Assembly (NCBI RefSeq): GCF_048820915.1
Contig: NZ_JBMERR010000017.1
Span: 46,826 to 110,825 of the forward strand
Direction of reading: 5' to 3'
Source of the DNA: Cribrihabitans_A pelagius
GTDB lineage: Bacteria > Pseudomonadota > Alphaproteobacteria > Rhodobacterales > Rhodobacteraceae
Length of the DNA: 64,000 nt
A program made the translations under genes and the position numbers. The notes under the pieces are model-generated. The model searched no databases and was not told where the DNA came from. It saw nothing but the letters and a program-made list of their open reading frames with translations. Shown in pieces: positions 1-9,143 of the stretch (positions are counted from its first letter, which is position 1; each line of letters begins with the position of its first letter).

Positions 1-992
1 GCCCGCCACTTGCGCAGCGTGGCCTCGGCCTCCTTGGCTTTCCTGTCGGTCCAATCCATTGGTTTACGGTAATGGGTTTGCAGGAACACAAAGCGGATCA
101 CCTCCCCCGGGTAGCCCTGGTCGAGCAGATCGCGCACGGTGAAGAAATTGCCCAGCGACTTGGACATTTTCTTGCCCTCGACCTGCAGCATCTCGTTATG
201 CAGCCAGAAACGCGCAAACTCACTCTGGGGACGGGCACAGCAGCTTTGCGCGATTTCATTCTCGTGATGCGGAAACATCAGGTCGTTGCCGCCGCCGTGA
301 ATGTCGAAGGTCTCACCCAGCAATTCATACGCCATCGCCGAGCATTCGATGTGCCAGCCCGGCCGGCCGCGGCCCCAAGGGCTGTCCCAACCGGGCAGAT
401 CGCCGCTCGACGGCTTCCACAGCACGAAGTCCATCGGGTTCTTCTTGTAGGGCGCGACCTCCACTCTGGCACCCGCGATCATGTCATCGACCGAGCGCCC
501 TGACAGCCTGCCATAGCGCTCTTTCCAGCTCTCCACTGCAAACAGCACATGGCCCTCCGCCGCATAGGCGTGGCCCTTGGCGATCAGATCCCCGATCATC
601 GCCACCATCTGCGGGATATATTGCGTCGCGCGCGGCATATGGGTGGGCTCCAGCGCACCCAGTTCGCCCATATCCTCCAGGAACCAGGCGGTGGTCTCGG
701 CGGTGATGTCGCCGATCGGGCGGCCGGTTTCCGCGGCGCGGGCGTTGATCTTGTCGTCGACGTCAGTGAAGTTTCGCACATAGGTCACTGATTTTCGACC
801 ATAAACCTCGCGCAGAAGCCGAAACAGAACGTCAAAGACCACAACCGGGCGTGCGTTGCCCAGATGGGCCCGGTCGTAAACGGTAGGACCGCAGACATAC
901 ATCCGCACATTGGCGGCGTCGATCGGCTCAAAAACCTCCCGCGCCCGCGTCTTGGTGTTGTGCAGCTTGATCGCAATATCCTTGGTGTCCAT
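1..992 (-). CDS. cysS: Cysteinyl-tRNA synthetase (N-terminal part; C-terminus beyond the window)
   Basis: Charges tRNA-Cys with cysteine in the cytoplasm. About 330 codons are visible. The start ATG lies at 990-992 and the frame stays open to base 1, so the C-terminal anticodon-binding part is outside the window. The class I catalytic signatures are present: the zinc-ligand Cys34 in VCGPTVYD, the HIGH-like HLGN at residues 43-46, and KMSKS at about residues 275-279 (VEGKKMSKSLGNFF). Cys217 and His242 are in place to complete the usual zinc site. Because of its length and these motifs I see no serious alternative. The next gene upstream on this strand ends at 1337, so cysS probably has its own promoter. 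Confidence 0.97.
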   Translation of the reverse strand, partial: MDTKDIAIKLHNTKTRAREVFEPIDAANVRMYVCGPTVYDRAHLGNARPVVVFDVLFRLLREVYGRKSVTYVRNFTDVDDKINARAAETGRPIGDITAETTAWFLEDMGELGALEPTHMPRATQYIPQMVAMIGDLIAKGHAYAAEGHVLFAVESWKERYGRLSGRSVDDMIAGARVEVAPYKKNPMDFVLWKPSSGDLPGWDSPWGRGRPGWHIECSAMAYELLGETFDIHGGGNDLMFPHHENEIAQSCCARPQSEFARFWLHNEMLQVEGKKMSKSLGNFFTVRDLLDQGYPGEVIRFVFLQTHYRKPMDWTDRKAKEAEATLRKWR

Positions 993-1336
993 GCCCGGTC
1001 CTTTCACATGCCCGGCCGTGGCTGGCCGGCGCTCCCTTCACGCGCAGCGCGGGCTTAGCAACTTGTCAGGAAAATGGAAACGACAGAAACCGGCCCGCTG
1101 ATATGTCAGCAGGTAATGCAGCAGATCATCGCGATGAGGGTCTGTTTCATGCAGGCTGGATAGCACGGGTTTTGCGCACCGCCAAGTCTGCCGTGCGCGC
1201 GCGGCGGCGAAAGGTCCGCAAAATGCGGATTCAGGCAAACGAAAAGACCGCCCCGGCCGCCCCATGAACGGGACAGTCAGGACGGCCTTGGGGCACGGCT
1301 GCGCAGAGGCGGGCCGCGCCAGAGCCCCCGGCAGGC
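993..1336. other. Intergenic region between the first OMP gene and cysS
   Basis: About 340 bases between two reverse-strand genes. It should carry the cysS promoter and leader. It contains a short hairpin (TCCGCA/TGCGGA near 1214-1230) but no convincing T-tract terminator, no ORF with plausible composition and no RNA gene that I can recognise. Confidence 0.5.
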
Positions 1337-1918
1337 TTAGAAGTGGAACGACGCGCGCACCGCAACCGAGGTTGCCTCGCCGCCGACGCCGGTGTTGCCG
1401 AATTCGTCGAAGTCATGCTCCAGGACTTCGCCGCCGACGCTCCACTGGTCGTTCACCTTGTAGGCCAGGCCGAGGCCGTAGAATTCGCCGGTCTCATCAC
1501 CCAGCGAGGTTTCGGCCTCCGCAACACCAGCGGTCACGTAACCCAGAACGCGGCCGAAGTCGTAACCGGCCTTCACTTTGCCGCGTGCGACGGAATCGAC
1601 GCTCGCGACGCCGCCCAGATCCACATCGGTCTCGTCATATTCAATCTCACCACCCAGCACGAAACGGCCGAAATCGTGATTGTAGCCGCCGTGAATACCG
1701 TAGGCAGCGTCGTCGCCCGAAAGGCCGTTGTCGGCGTCGGCGTCAAGCTGGCCAACCTGGCCACCCAGATAGAAACCGGTCCAGTCCCCACCGTAATCGA
1801 CCACCGGAACCGGTGCCGGCGCGGGTGCCGGTTCCACAACCGGTTCGCTCAGGTTGCCGGCGAATGCCGCACTGCCCATTGCGGCGGCGATGGCTGTCAT
1901 AGCTACGAAACGAGTCAT
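1337..1918 (-). CDS. Outer-membrane beta-barrel protein (small porin-like/opacity type)
   Basis: A 193-residue protein with a clear Sec signal peptide (MTRFVAMTAIAAAMGSAAFA, cleavage expected near residue 20). A Pro/Ala-rich linker (PAPAPAPVPV) follows, then alternating aromatic/hydrophobic strands such as GDWTGFYLGGQVG, AGYDFGRVLGYVTAG and the last strand VAVRASFHF. The terminal Phe is the usual signal for outer-membrane insertion by the BAM complex. A strong ribosome site (AAGGAGA) precedes the ATG at 1918. It resembles the broad family of small outer-membrane beta-barrels of alphaproteobacteria; no substrate can be inferred. The upstream gene on the same strand (2157-2684) is a diverged paralogue. 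Confidence 0.85.
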   Translation of the reverse strand: MTRFVAMTAIAAAMGSAAFAGNLSEPVVEPAPAPAPVPVVDYGGDWTGFYLGGQVGQLDADADNGLSGDDAAYGIHGGYNHDFGRFVLGGEIEYDETDVDLGGVASVDSVARGKVKAGYDFGRVLGYVTAGVAEAETSLGDETGEFYGLGLAYKVNDQWSVGGEVLEHDFDEFGNTGVGGEATSVAVRASFHF

Positions 1919-2156
1919 TCAGACTTCTCCTTTTGCAGTGCCAGCGCAAGTTGTGCGCCGGTGGATTGTACAAAAGGGCTCGGGACCGGAACTTCCAGTG
2001 CTGGTGTCAAATGCCCCTGCCAAATACGCGGCGGTTTGCCAAAACGCCCATGACGTGTGCATTTTTCCGCCAATAGCCGCCGGATTTTTGCAACTGCGCC
2101 AGCCAGTTTGCACGGCGCGTGTTGAAATACGCCTGCCGCGCACCCAATTGGAGCCG

Positions 2157-2684
2157 CTAAAATCGAAATGCGGCGCCCAAGGACAGGGTTTCACCCCGCG
2201 GTGCAGCCGGGCCGCTGGCAGGACCGGCCTGGTGATGCAGCAGCTCCCCGGTGAGTTGCAGCGCGCGGTTAAGCGACACCCGCATGCCCAGCCCCAGCAC
2301 GGGCCCGCTGCTGCGCCCGCCCCCGGTGGCGGCCTGCACCCGGCCCAAGGTGACGTAGCCAAGCGCGGGCCCGAAATCATAGCCCGCCCGGGCGCGCAGC
2401 TGGCGGGTTTCCTCGGCCTCCAGCGCCCGGGCCAATGGCCCGTCCTGGGTGAGCGCGACCATGCCGCCAAGCACAAGGCTGCCGAAATCGCGGTCATAAT
2501 CCAGCCGCATGGTGCCGGCCTGCGCCGGATTGCGCGCGGGAGCAGCTGGGGCTGCGGCCTGCCGGGAGCTTGCGGAAGAGAACAGCGGCCTGCTCCAGTC
2601 ACTGGCATGGGACGGCGGAGCGGCCAGGCAGGCAAGAGCCGCGGCAACGGTCAGGAAGGGGTGCATTTTCCAAGCTGCTGGCAT
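2157..2684 (-). CDS. Second outer-membrane beta-barrel protein, paralogue of the preceding gene
   Basis: A 175-residue protein with a signal peptide ending near PPSHAS and a C-terminal Phe (LGAAFRF). The segments DYDRDFGSLVLGG and AGYDFGPALGYVTLG line up with NHDFGRFVLGG and AGYDFGRVLGYVTAG of the neighbouring OMP, so the two are tandem duplicates that have diverged strongly. It is somewhat shorter and lacks the long Pro/Ala linker. Two starts are possible: ATG at 2684 (chosen, GGGG-rich upstream) or ATG at 2666 (MHPFLTVAAAL); both leave an intact signal peptide. The gene is divergent from the mttB-like gene. Function beyond outer-membrane location is unknown. Confidence 0.78.
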   Translation of the reverse strand: MPAAWKMHPFLTVAAALACLAAPPSHASDWSRPLFSSASSRQAAAPAAPARNPAQAGTMRLDYDRDFGSLVLGGMVALTQDGPLARALEAEETRQLRARAGYDFGPALGYVTLGRVQAATGGGRSSGPVLGLGMRVSLNRALQLTGELLHHQAGPASGPAAPRGETLSLGAAFRF

Positions 2685-3137
2685 GTGGCTTTGCCCCTAC
2701 TGTCTGCGCCGTTTCTGCGCGCCATCCCTGGACCGCCAGTCTCGCAGGCAAGTCTTAACAATTGGTTCCTGCCACTGTGCCACCGCATGGTTCTCAGCGC
2801 CAAAGAAAATCTCGCCGCGGCGGCGCGAGCTGGCTTGCATTTTATCCGTATTTAACCGGGTTGCGGCACAATGCCGGGGACAGGCCGCAGATGGGACAGG
2901 CGCCAGCGGGATGAAAAAGATGTCGCTTTTTTCACTGACGTCGCGAACACGATAGAATCGCACCACCCAGCTGCCAGTCTGTCCCTAACGTGAGGAGAGA
3001 CCGCATGCAGGGGGAACGCTGTTCAGTGAGCCTGGTATGCCGCACCATCGGTGCGGCGCGCGGACGTGCGGCCCGCGGGCGGCCGGTCTGAGGCAGATGC
3101 TTTCCCCTTCCACCGCACGCAAATCAGAGACATTCGC
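2685..3137. other. Divergent intergenic region (OMP / mttB-like)
   Basis: About 450 bases that should contain promoters for the reverse-strand OMP gene and the forward mttB-like gene. The stretch around 2830-2960 is relatively A/T-rich and is the likeliest promoter location. A frame open upstream of the mttB start (from 3051) has no ribosome site or family similarity and is treated as noncoding. I see no RNA gene or repeat. Confidence 0.45.
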
Positions 3138-4697
3138 ATGAACCAGACTGCAAACACCGCACGCACCGCAGCCAGCGCACGCAGCGGCGGGCGCAACGCG
3201 CGCCGCGCCGCCCGCGCCGCCTCCCTGCCCGACCACCTGCGCCCGGTCCGCCCCGGCCAGGAGGGCGGCACCCTGAAACTTCTGTCGCAATCGGACATGG
3301 AGAAGATCCACGCGTCGGCACTTGACGCGCTTGAGCGGATCGGCCTGGCAGACGCCCCCGAAAGCGGCGTCGCATACCTGACCGCCGCGGGCTGCACTCT
3401 CGGCGCGGACGGACGCATCCGCTTCCCCCGCGCCCTGGTCGAAGACACCATCGCCAAGGCCAACCGATCGGTCACGCTGCACAGCCGCGACGGACGGACG
3501 GACCTGGAGCTCTCCGGATCACGCGTTCACTACGGCACCGCCGGCGCTGCGGTGCATATGGTCGATGCGGAGGGGCGCAACTACCGCGACTCCACGGTGC
3601 AGGACCTGCATGACGCCGCGCGCATCTGCGACCAGCTGGACAACATCCACTTCGTGCAGCGGCCGATGGTGTGCCGCGACATCGCCGACAACCGCGACAT
3701 GGACCTGAACACGATCTACGCCGCTTGCGCGGGCACCACCAAACATGTCGGCACTTCCTTCACCGATCCGAGCTACGTTCGGGACGCGCTGGAAATGCTG
3801 CACATGATCGCGGGCGGAGAGGACAAGTGGCGCGAACGCCCCTTCGTGTCGAACTCCAACTGCTTTGTCGTGCCGCCGATGAAGTTCGCCACCGAATCTT
3901 GCCTGGTGATGGAAGAATGCATCAAGGGCGGCATGCCGGTGCTTTTGCTGTCGGCGGGCATGGCAGGCGCCACCGCACCCTCGACCATTGCCGGTGCCAT
4001 CGTGCAGGCGACTGCCGAATGCCTCGCCGGGCTGGTTTACGTAAACGCCGTAAAGCCAGGCGCTCCCGCGATTTTTGGCACCTGGCCCTTCGGGCTCGAC
4101 CTCCGCACGGGGGCGATGTCCGTTGGCTCGGGCGAACAGGCGCTGCTGAGCGCGGGCTGCGCCCAGATGCACAAATTCTACGATCTGCCGGGCGGTGCCG
4201 CTGCGGGCGCGTCGGATGCCAAGCTGCCGGACATGCAGGCGGGCTGGGAGCAGATGTGCTCCAACGTGATGGCGGGGCTCTCCGGGCTCAACATGGTGTA
4301 CGAGGCCGCGGGCATGCACGCGTCGCTCTTGGGCTTCTGCCACGAGTCGCTGATCCTCTCGGATGACATCATCGGCCAGGCGCTGCGCTGCGTGCGGGGC
4401 ATCGAGGTGAGTGAGGAAACCCTCGCAGTGGAGCAGATCGCCGAGGTCTGCCTGGGCGGCAGCGGCCATTACCTCGGCACGGGTCAAACCCTGGGCCGGA
4501 TGCAGGTTGACTATGTCTACCCGGCACTTGGCGACCGGACCTCCCCCAAGGAATGGGCCGAGCGCGACAAGCCCGACCTGATCGCAAAGGCCACCGCCCG
4601 CAAGGAGCGCATTCTGTCGGAACGTGCGGCCGCCCGTTTCGATGCGGCAACCGACAAGGCGATCCGCGCCCGGTTCAACATCCACCTGCCGGCCTGA
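3138..4697 (+). CDS. Trimethylamine methyltransferase (MttB) family protein, non-pyrrolysine type
   Basis: A 519-residue member of the MttB superfamily (COG5598), corrinoid-protein methyltransferases that demethylate quaternary or tertiary amines. The start ATG at 3138 follows GAGACATTCGC and begins MNQTANTARTA; an N-terminal Ala/Arg-rich tail precedes the conserved core. Core segments typical of the family include HYGTAGAAVHMVD, KHVGTSFTDPSYV, GAMSVGSGEQALLSAGCAQ and GSGHYLGTGQTL. No in-frame TAG occurs, so this is not the pyrrolysine TMA enzyme; relatives act on glycine betaine, proline betaine, carnitine or similar compounds. No corrinoid protein or reductive activase gene lies beside it, so its partner must be encoded elsewhere. 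The substrate cannot be assigned from sequence. Confidence 0.88.
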   Translation: MNQTANTARTAASARSGGRNARRAARAASLPDHLRPVRPGQEGGTLKLLSQSDMEKIHASALDALERIGLADAPESGVAYLTAAGCTLGADGRIRFPRALVEDTIAKANRSVTLHSRDGRTDLELSGSRVHYGTAGAAVHMVDAEGRNYRDSTVQDLHDAARICDQLDNIHFVQRPMVCRDIADNRDMDLNTIYAACAGTTKHVGTSFTDPSYVRDALEMLHMIAGGEDKWRERPFVSNSNCFVVPPMKFATESCLVMEECIKGGMPVLLLSAGMAGATAPSTIAGAIVQATAECLAGLVYVNAVKPGAPAIFGTWPFGLDLRTGAMSVGSGEQALLSAGCAQMHKFYDLPGGAAAGASDAKLPDMQAGWEQMCSNVMAGLSGLNMVYEAAGMHASLLGFCHESLILSDDIIGQALRCVRGIEVSEETLAVEQIAEVCLGGSGHYLGTGQTLGRMQVDYVYPALGDRTSPKEWAERDKPDLIAKATARKERILSERAAARFDAATDKAIRARFNIHLPA

Positions 4698-4731
4698 ACC
4701 TGCGCAGCGGACAGACCGGGAACCCGCAAAG

Positions 4732-4760
4732 AAAAGGCCCCCTCCGTGATGGAGGGGGCC
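4732..4760 (-). terminator. Rho-independent terminator of nrdJ
   Basis: A perfect 10-bp stem (GGCCCCCTCC 4736-4745 / GGAGGGGGCC 4751-4760) with a 5-base loop. Read on the reverse strand it is followed by TTTTC, so it ends nrdJ transcription, in the gap between the convergent mttB-like and nrdJ genes. Confidence 0.85.
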
Positions 4761-4854
4761 AGTCGCACCGGTCGGGCTCCTTCGTTGACTGCCCGAGTGT
4801 TTTCTTGCCTGGGCCTTCCCGGTGTTCAGAGCGGGCGCACCCGCTCCAGATTCT

Positions 4855-7800
4855 TCAGCTGCAGCCGGAGGTGCCGCCGCAGGTGTTGCACTTCATGCAG
4901 GTGCCGTTGCGCACCAGCGTGTAGTTGCCGCATTCGCCACAGGCTTCGCCTTCGTAGCCCTGCATCTTTGCCTTGACGCGCGCGTCCATGCCGCTGGCGC
5001 CTTGCGCCGTTGACTGCTCGGAAGTTTCCGGCACCAGCGTCTGCAGTGCGCGCACCGGGTCGGTGCCGGTGCCTAGCGCAGTCACCTCGCTCTGGCCGCC
5101 CTGCAGCACCACCAGCTCCTGCGGCAGCCGCTTGCGCAGGTAGCCGGTGGAGGAGATCTGCTTCAGCACCTCCAGCGAGCGGCTGGCCGCGCTTTCGCTC
5201 AGCTCGGTCAGGTTCGACACACCCTCTTCCTCGCCGCGGCCGAGATCGTCGAAAGTGGCGCCTTCCGGCTTCACATGGGCCAGGTCGGTGCGATCGAGGT
5301 AGCTAACAGCGAGCTCGCGGAACACGTAGTCGAGGATCGAGGTCGCGTTCTTGATCGAGTCGTTGCCCTGCACCATGCCCGCAGGCTCGAACTTGGTGAA
5401 GGTGAACGCGTCGACGAATTCCTCCAGCGGCACACCGTATTGCAGGCCAACGGAGACTGCGATGGCGAAGTTGTTCATCATCGCCCGGAAGCCCGCGCCT
5501 TCCTTGTGCATGTCGATGAAGATCTCGCCCAGGGTGCCGTCTTCGTATTCGCCGGTCCGCAGGTAGACCTTGTGGCCGCCAACAACCGCCTTCTGGGTGT
5601 AGCCCTTGCGGCGGTGGGGCATCTTGGTGCGGTGGCTGCGTACCAGCTCCTTCACCACCACTTTTTCGACGATCTTCTCGGCGAGCACCGCGGCCTTCTC
5701 CTGCTGCGAGCCGCTTTCCAGCACCTCGGCAGCCTCGTCGTCATCCTCGACCAGCGCGGCGGCCAGCGGCTGGCTCAGCTTGGAGCCGTCCCGGTAGAGC
5801 GCGTTGGCCTTGATGCCGAGGCTCCAGCTCAGCTCATAGGCCAACTGGCAGTCCTCGATCGTGGCGGAATTCGGCATGTTGATGGTCTTGGAAATTGCGC
5901 CCGAGATGAAGCTCTGCGCTGCCGCCATCATACGGATGTGGCTGTCCACGCTCAGGTAGCGGGTGCCCTTCTTGCCGCAGGGGTTGGCGCAGTCGAAGAT
6001 CTCGTAGTGCTCTTCCTTCAGATGCGGCGCGCCCTCCAGCGTCATGGTGCCGCAGACGTGGTCGTTGGTCGCTTCGATATCAGCCTTGGTAAAGCCGAGG
6101 TGGCGCAGGAGGTCGAAGGTCGGATCATTCAGCTTGGGTCCGGGAATGCCCAGCACGCCGGTGCAGAAATCCTCACCCAGTGTCCACTGGTTGAAGACAA
6201 AGCGCACGTCGAAGGCCGCTTCCAGCGCCGCATCCACCTTGGCCAGCTCAGCCGGACCAAAACCGTGGCCTGCCAGCGATGTGTGGTTGATGGCGGGCGC
6301 ATTGGAGATTGTGCCATGACCAACCGCATAGGCTACGATTTCGGCGATCTCGGCGGAACTGTAGCCCAGCCCTTCCAGTGCCGACGGCACCGACCGGTTG
6401 ATGATCTTGAAGTACCCGCCGCCCGCAAGTTTCTTGAACTTCACCAGCGCGAAGTCCGGTTCGATCCCGGTGGTGTCGCAATCCATCACCAGGCCGATGG
6501 TGCCGGTAGGGGCGATTACTGTGGTCTGCGCATTGCGGTAGCCGTGTTTCTCGCCCAGCTCCAGCGCCTCGTCCCAGGCGCCGGCCGCCAGACCCGTCAG
6601 CAGCGGATCGGGGCAGCTGGCGATGTCCAGCGGCACCGGCTTGACCGACAGGTTTTCGTAACCCTCGGCGTTGCCCTTTGCGGCGTTGCGGTGGTTGCGG
6701 ATCACCCGCAGCATGTGCTCGGCGTTCTTGGCATAGCCCGGGAAGGCGCCCAGCTCCGCCGCCATCTCGGCCGAGGTGGCATAGGAGACGCCGGTCATCA
6801 GCGCCGAAAGCGCCCCGCACAAGCTGCGGCCCTCGTCGCTGTCATAGCTGAAGCCCATGTTCATCAGCAGGCCGCCGATATTGGCATAGCCCAGGCCCAG
6901 GGTGCGGAAATCATACGACCGCTGCGCAATTTCCTTCGAGGGGAACTGCGCCATCATCACCGAGATTTCCAGCGTCACCGTCCACAGGCGGCAGGCATGC
7001 ATGAAGTCATCGGCCTGGAACTTGCCGTCCTTGAGGAAGGTCAGCAGGTTCAGCGACGCCAGATTGCAGGCGGTATCGTCCAGGAACATGTATTCCGAAC
7101 AAGGGTTTGAGCCGCGGATCTCGCCATCCGCCGGGCAGGTGTGCCACTCGTTCACGGTGTCGTGGAACTGGATCCCCGGATCGGCGCATGCCCAAGCGGC
7201 GTGGCCGACCTTCTCCCATAGCTCGCGCGCCCGCACCACCTTGGCAACGCGGCCGTCGGTACGGTTGATGAGCTCCCAGTCGGCGTCTTTCTCCACCGCG
7301 TGCAGGAACGCGTTGGTGACGCGGATCGAGTTGTTGGAGTTCTGCCCGGAAACCGAGCTGTAGGCTTCGCTGTCCCAATCGGTGTCGTAGGTCGGGAACT
7401 CGATCGAGGTATGGCCCTGACGCGCGTAGTCCAGCACGCGCTTGATGTAGGTTTCCGGGATTGCGATCTTCTTGGCCTCGCGCACCGCGGCCTTCAGCCC
7501 GCCGTTCACCGCGGGGTCATAGGCATCGCCCTCGGCGCCGTCCCAGCCGCGGATCGCCTCGAAGATGCCGTTCAGCATCTTCTCGTGCATCTTGGAGCCC
7601 GCAACGATGGAGGCGACCTTCTGCTCCTCGATCACCTTCCAATCGATGAATTGCTCGATATCCGGGTGGTCGGCATCGACGATCACCATCTTGGCCGCGC
7701 GCCGGGTGGTGCCGCCGGATTTGATCGCGCCCGCTGCGCGGTCGCCGATTTTCAGGAAGCCCATCAGGCCGGACGACTTGCCGCCGCCCGACAGCGCCTC

Positions 7801-8502
7801 GCCCTCGCCGCGCAGGTGGCTGAAATTGGTGCCGGTGCCGGAGCCGTATTTGAACAGCCGCGCCTCGCGCACCCAAAGGTCCATGATGCCGCCGTCCTGC
7901 ACCAGGTCGTCGGTCACCGACTGGATGAAGCACGCATGCGGCTGCGGGTGCTCATAGGCGGAGGCGGATTTGGTCAGCTTGCCGGTCTTGAAGTCGACGT
8001 AGTGATGCCCCTGCGCCGGGCCGTCGATGCCATAGGCCCAGTGCAGCCCGGTGTTGAACCACTGCGGCGAGTTCGGCGCCGCACGCTGGGTCGCGAGCAT
8101 GTAGCGCATCTCGTCATAATAAGCGCGGGCGTCTTCCTCGGTAGTGAAATAGCCGCCCTTCCAGCCCCAATAGGCCCATGCGCCCGCCAGCCGGTCGAAC
8201 ACCTGCTTGGAGGAGGTCTCCCCGCCAAGTTCCGCGCCCTGTTCGGGGATCGAGCGCCACAGGAACTCCGGCACGCCTTTTTCGCGCACCTTCTTCAGCC
8301 GGGACGGAACCCCTGCCTTGCGAAAGTACTTTTGCGCGATCACGTCGCTGGCGACCTGGCTCCAGGAGGCGGGCACTTCGATGTTGTCGAGTCGGAAAAC
8401 GATGGTCCCGTCCGGATTGCGGATCTCGGAGGCGGTCTTGGCGAAAGCCAGCCCCGCATAGGCGTCCTGCCCGGGTTTCGTGTATTTCCGTTCGATCTTC
8501 AT
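4855..8502 (-). CDS. nrdJ: Adenosylcobalamin-dependent (class II) ribonucleoside-diphosphate reductase
   Basis: A 1215-residue reductase that converts ribonucleotides to deoxyribonucleotides using a B12-derived radical, without oxygen or a separate R2 subunit. The start MKIERKYTKPG at 8502 follows an AGAAGGGG ribosome site; longer in-frame upstream codons look noncoding. Recognisable family segments: NPCSEYMFLDDTACNLASLN (active-site loop), PTGTIGLVMDCDTTGIEPDF, GTISNAPAINHTSLAGHGFG, and the large C-terminal extension of the long alphaproteobacterial class II enzymes ending in a Cys-rich zinc-ribbon-like tail (CGECGNYTLV...CMKCNTCGG). The tail probably carries the redox-active/metal cysteines. 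Tandem NrdR-like boxes lie upstream and a terminator downstream, so it is monocistronic. Confidence 0.97.
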   Translation of the reverse strand: MKIERKYTKPGQDAYAGLAFAKTASEIRNPDGTIVFRLDNIEVPASWSQVASDVIAQKYFRKAGVPSRLKKVREKGVPEFLWRSIPEQGAELGGETSSKQVFDRLAGAWAYWGWKGGYFTTEEDARAYYDEMRYMLATQRAAPNSPQWFNTGLHWAYGIDGPAQGHHYVDFKTGKLTKSASAYEHPQPHACFIQSVTDDLVQDGGIMDLWVREARLFKYGSGTGTNFSHLRGEGEALSGGGKSSGLMGFLKIGDRAAGAIKSGGTTRRAAKMVIVDADHPDIEQFIDWKVIEEQKVASIVAGSKMHEKMLNGIFEAIRGWDGAEGDAYDPAVNGGLKAAVREAKKIAIPETYIKRVLDYARQGHTSIEFPTYDTDWDSEAYSSVSGQNSNNSIRVTNAFLHAVEKDADWELINRTDGRVAKVVRARELWEKVGHAAWACADPGIQFHDTVNEWHTCPADGEIRGSNPCSEYMFLDDTACNLASLNLLTFLKDGKFQADDFMHACRLWTVTLEISVMMAQFPSKEIAQRSYDFRTLGLGYANIGGLLMNMGFSYDSDEGRSLCGALSALMTGVSYATSAEMAAELGAFPGYAKNAEHMLRVIRNHRNAAKGNAEGYENLSVKPVPLDIASCPDPLLTGLAAGAWDEALELGEKHGYRNAQTTVIAPTGTIGLVMDCDTTGIEPDFALVKFKKLAGGGYFKIINRSVPSALEGLGYSSAEIAEIVAYAVGHGTISNAPAINHTSLAGHGFGPAELAKVDAALEAAFDVRFVFNQWTLGEDFCTGVLGIPGPKLNDPTFDLLRHLGFTKADIEATNDHVCGTMTLEGAPHLKEEHYEIFDCANPCGKKGTRYLSVDSHIRMMAAAQSFISGAISKTINMPNSATIEDCQLAYELSWSLGIKANALYRDGSKLSQPLAAALVEDDDEAAEVLESGSQQEKAAVLAEKIVEKVVVKELVRSHRTKMPHRRKGYTQKAVVGGHKVYLRTGEYEDGTLGEIFIDMHKEGAGFRAMMNNFAIAVSVGLQYGVPLEEFVDAFTFTKFEPAGMVQGNDSIKNATSILDYVFRELAVSYLDRTDLAHVKPEGATFDDLGRGEEEGVSNLTELSESAASRSLEVLKQISSTGYLRKRLPQELVVLQGGQSEVTALGTGTDPVRALQTLVPETSEQSTAQGASGMDARVKAKMQGYEGEACGECGNYTLVRNGTCMKCNTCGGTSGCS

Positions 8503-9143
8503 GCCCTGCCCCTTCTCAAGCTGCATCTCTTCTGCCGGATGCGCCCCCGCACCCGCCGTCTGCCGTCCCGAACACCACATCGCACTGTGCAACCAAAGCG
8601 CACTGCCGCGGCCCTCACCGGCCTGTTACAAACCTGTTGGTTATGGTCTGGCGTTGTTGCTGCCGACGCTAAACCTACAAGATCTGGTGTCAGAGCAACT
8701 CGTGAACACAATTTGACGTATTCCGACACAAGTGGTCAACGCAAAATTTCGGGCAGGCTGCCGATCTTTCCTGTTGACGCTCCAATCAGCTTGCCGGGTC
8801 ACGCCGGGCGGTTTGATTCATCCACAGCCCGCAGCGCGGCAGCAAACCTTTGACGTTCCGGGAGGCGCCGGAATTTCTTGCGAAACGGTAAAGGCTTGCC
8901 GCGCGCTCCTGAGACCTGCTGGCAGAAGGCCATGGCGGCTGCCAGCGTAAAACATCCACATGCGGCCCCTTTGCACTTTCCCCGGTTTTTTTCCGGCTTA
9001 ACGGTTCCCGCCACGGTCGGCCGCGCCCCGCCTGACGCGCTTTGGCGGCAGCAAATTAACAAAGGGTTAATGCGCCGGCAGCATGACTGACGCCTCCGCT
9101 GCCCCGCCGGGGCCAGGAGAGCGCTGGATTTCTATGGGAAAAG
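8503..9143. other. Intergenic region between nrdJ and tRNA-Pro
   Basis: About 640 bases with no supported gene. The part nearest nrdJ holds the nrdJ leader and the NrdR-like boxes (8675-8721). The rest (8730-9143) contains only short frames without ribosome sites or recognisable products. Confidence 0.5.
8675..8721 (-). promoter_or_regulatory. Tandem NrdR-box-like sites upstream of nrdJ
   Basis: Two 16-base elements, CTACAAGATCTGGTGT (8675-8690) and ACACAATTTGACGTAT (8706-8721), each resemble the NrdR consensus (ACACWATATWTWGTGT-like) in about 11 of 16 positions. Their starts are exactly 31 bases apart, the three-turn spacing typical of paired NrdR boxes in ribonucleotide reductase promoters. 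They lie about 170-220 bases upstream of the nrdJ start. The assignment is by eye from consensus and spacing. Confidence 0.6.

Noticed and set aside
3051..3137. N-terminal extension of the MttB-family protein
   Set aside because: The in-frame upstream codons are Arg-rich, lack a ribosome site and do not match the family N-terminus, which begins after the ATG at 3138.
3138..4697. Pyrrolysine-containing trimethylamine methyltransferase
   Set aside because: There is no in-frame amber codon within the gene, so it belongs to the non-pyrrolysine branch of the family.
5275..7110. 611-codon open frame antisense to nrdJ
   Set aside because: Composition is His/Gln/Arg/Ala-rich with no family match; nrdJ occupies the opposite strand throughout.
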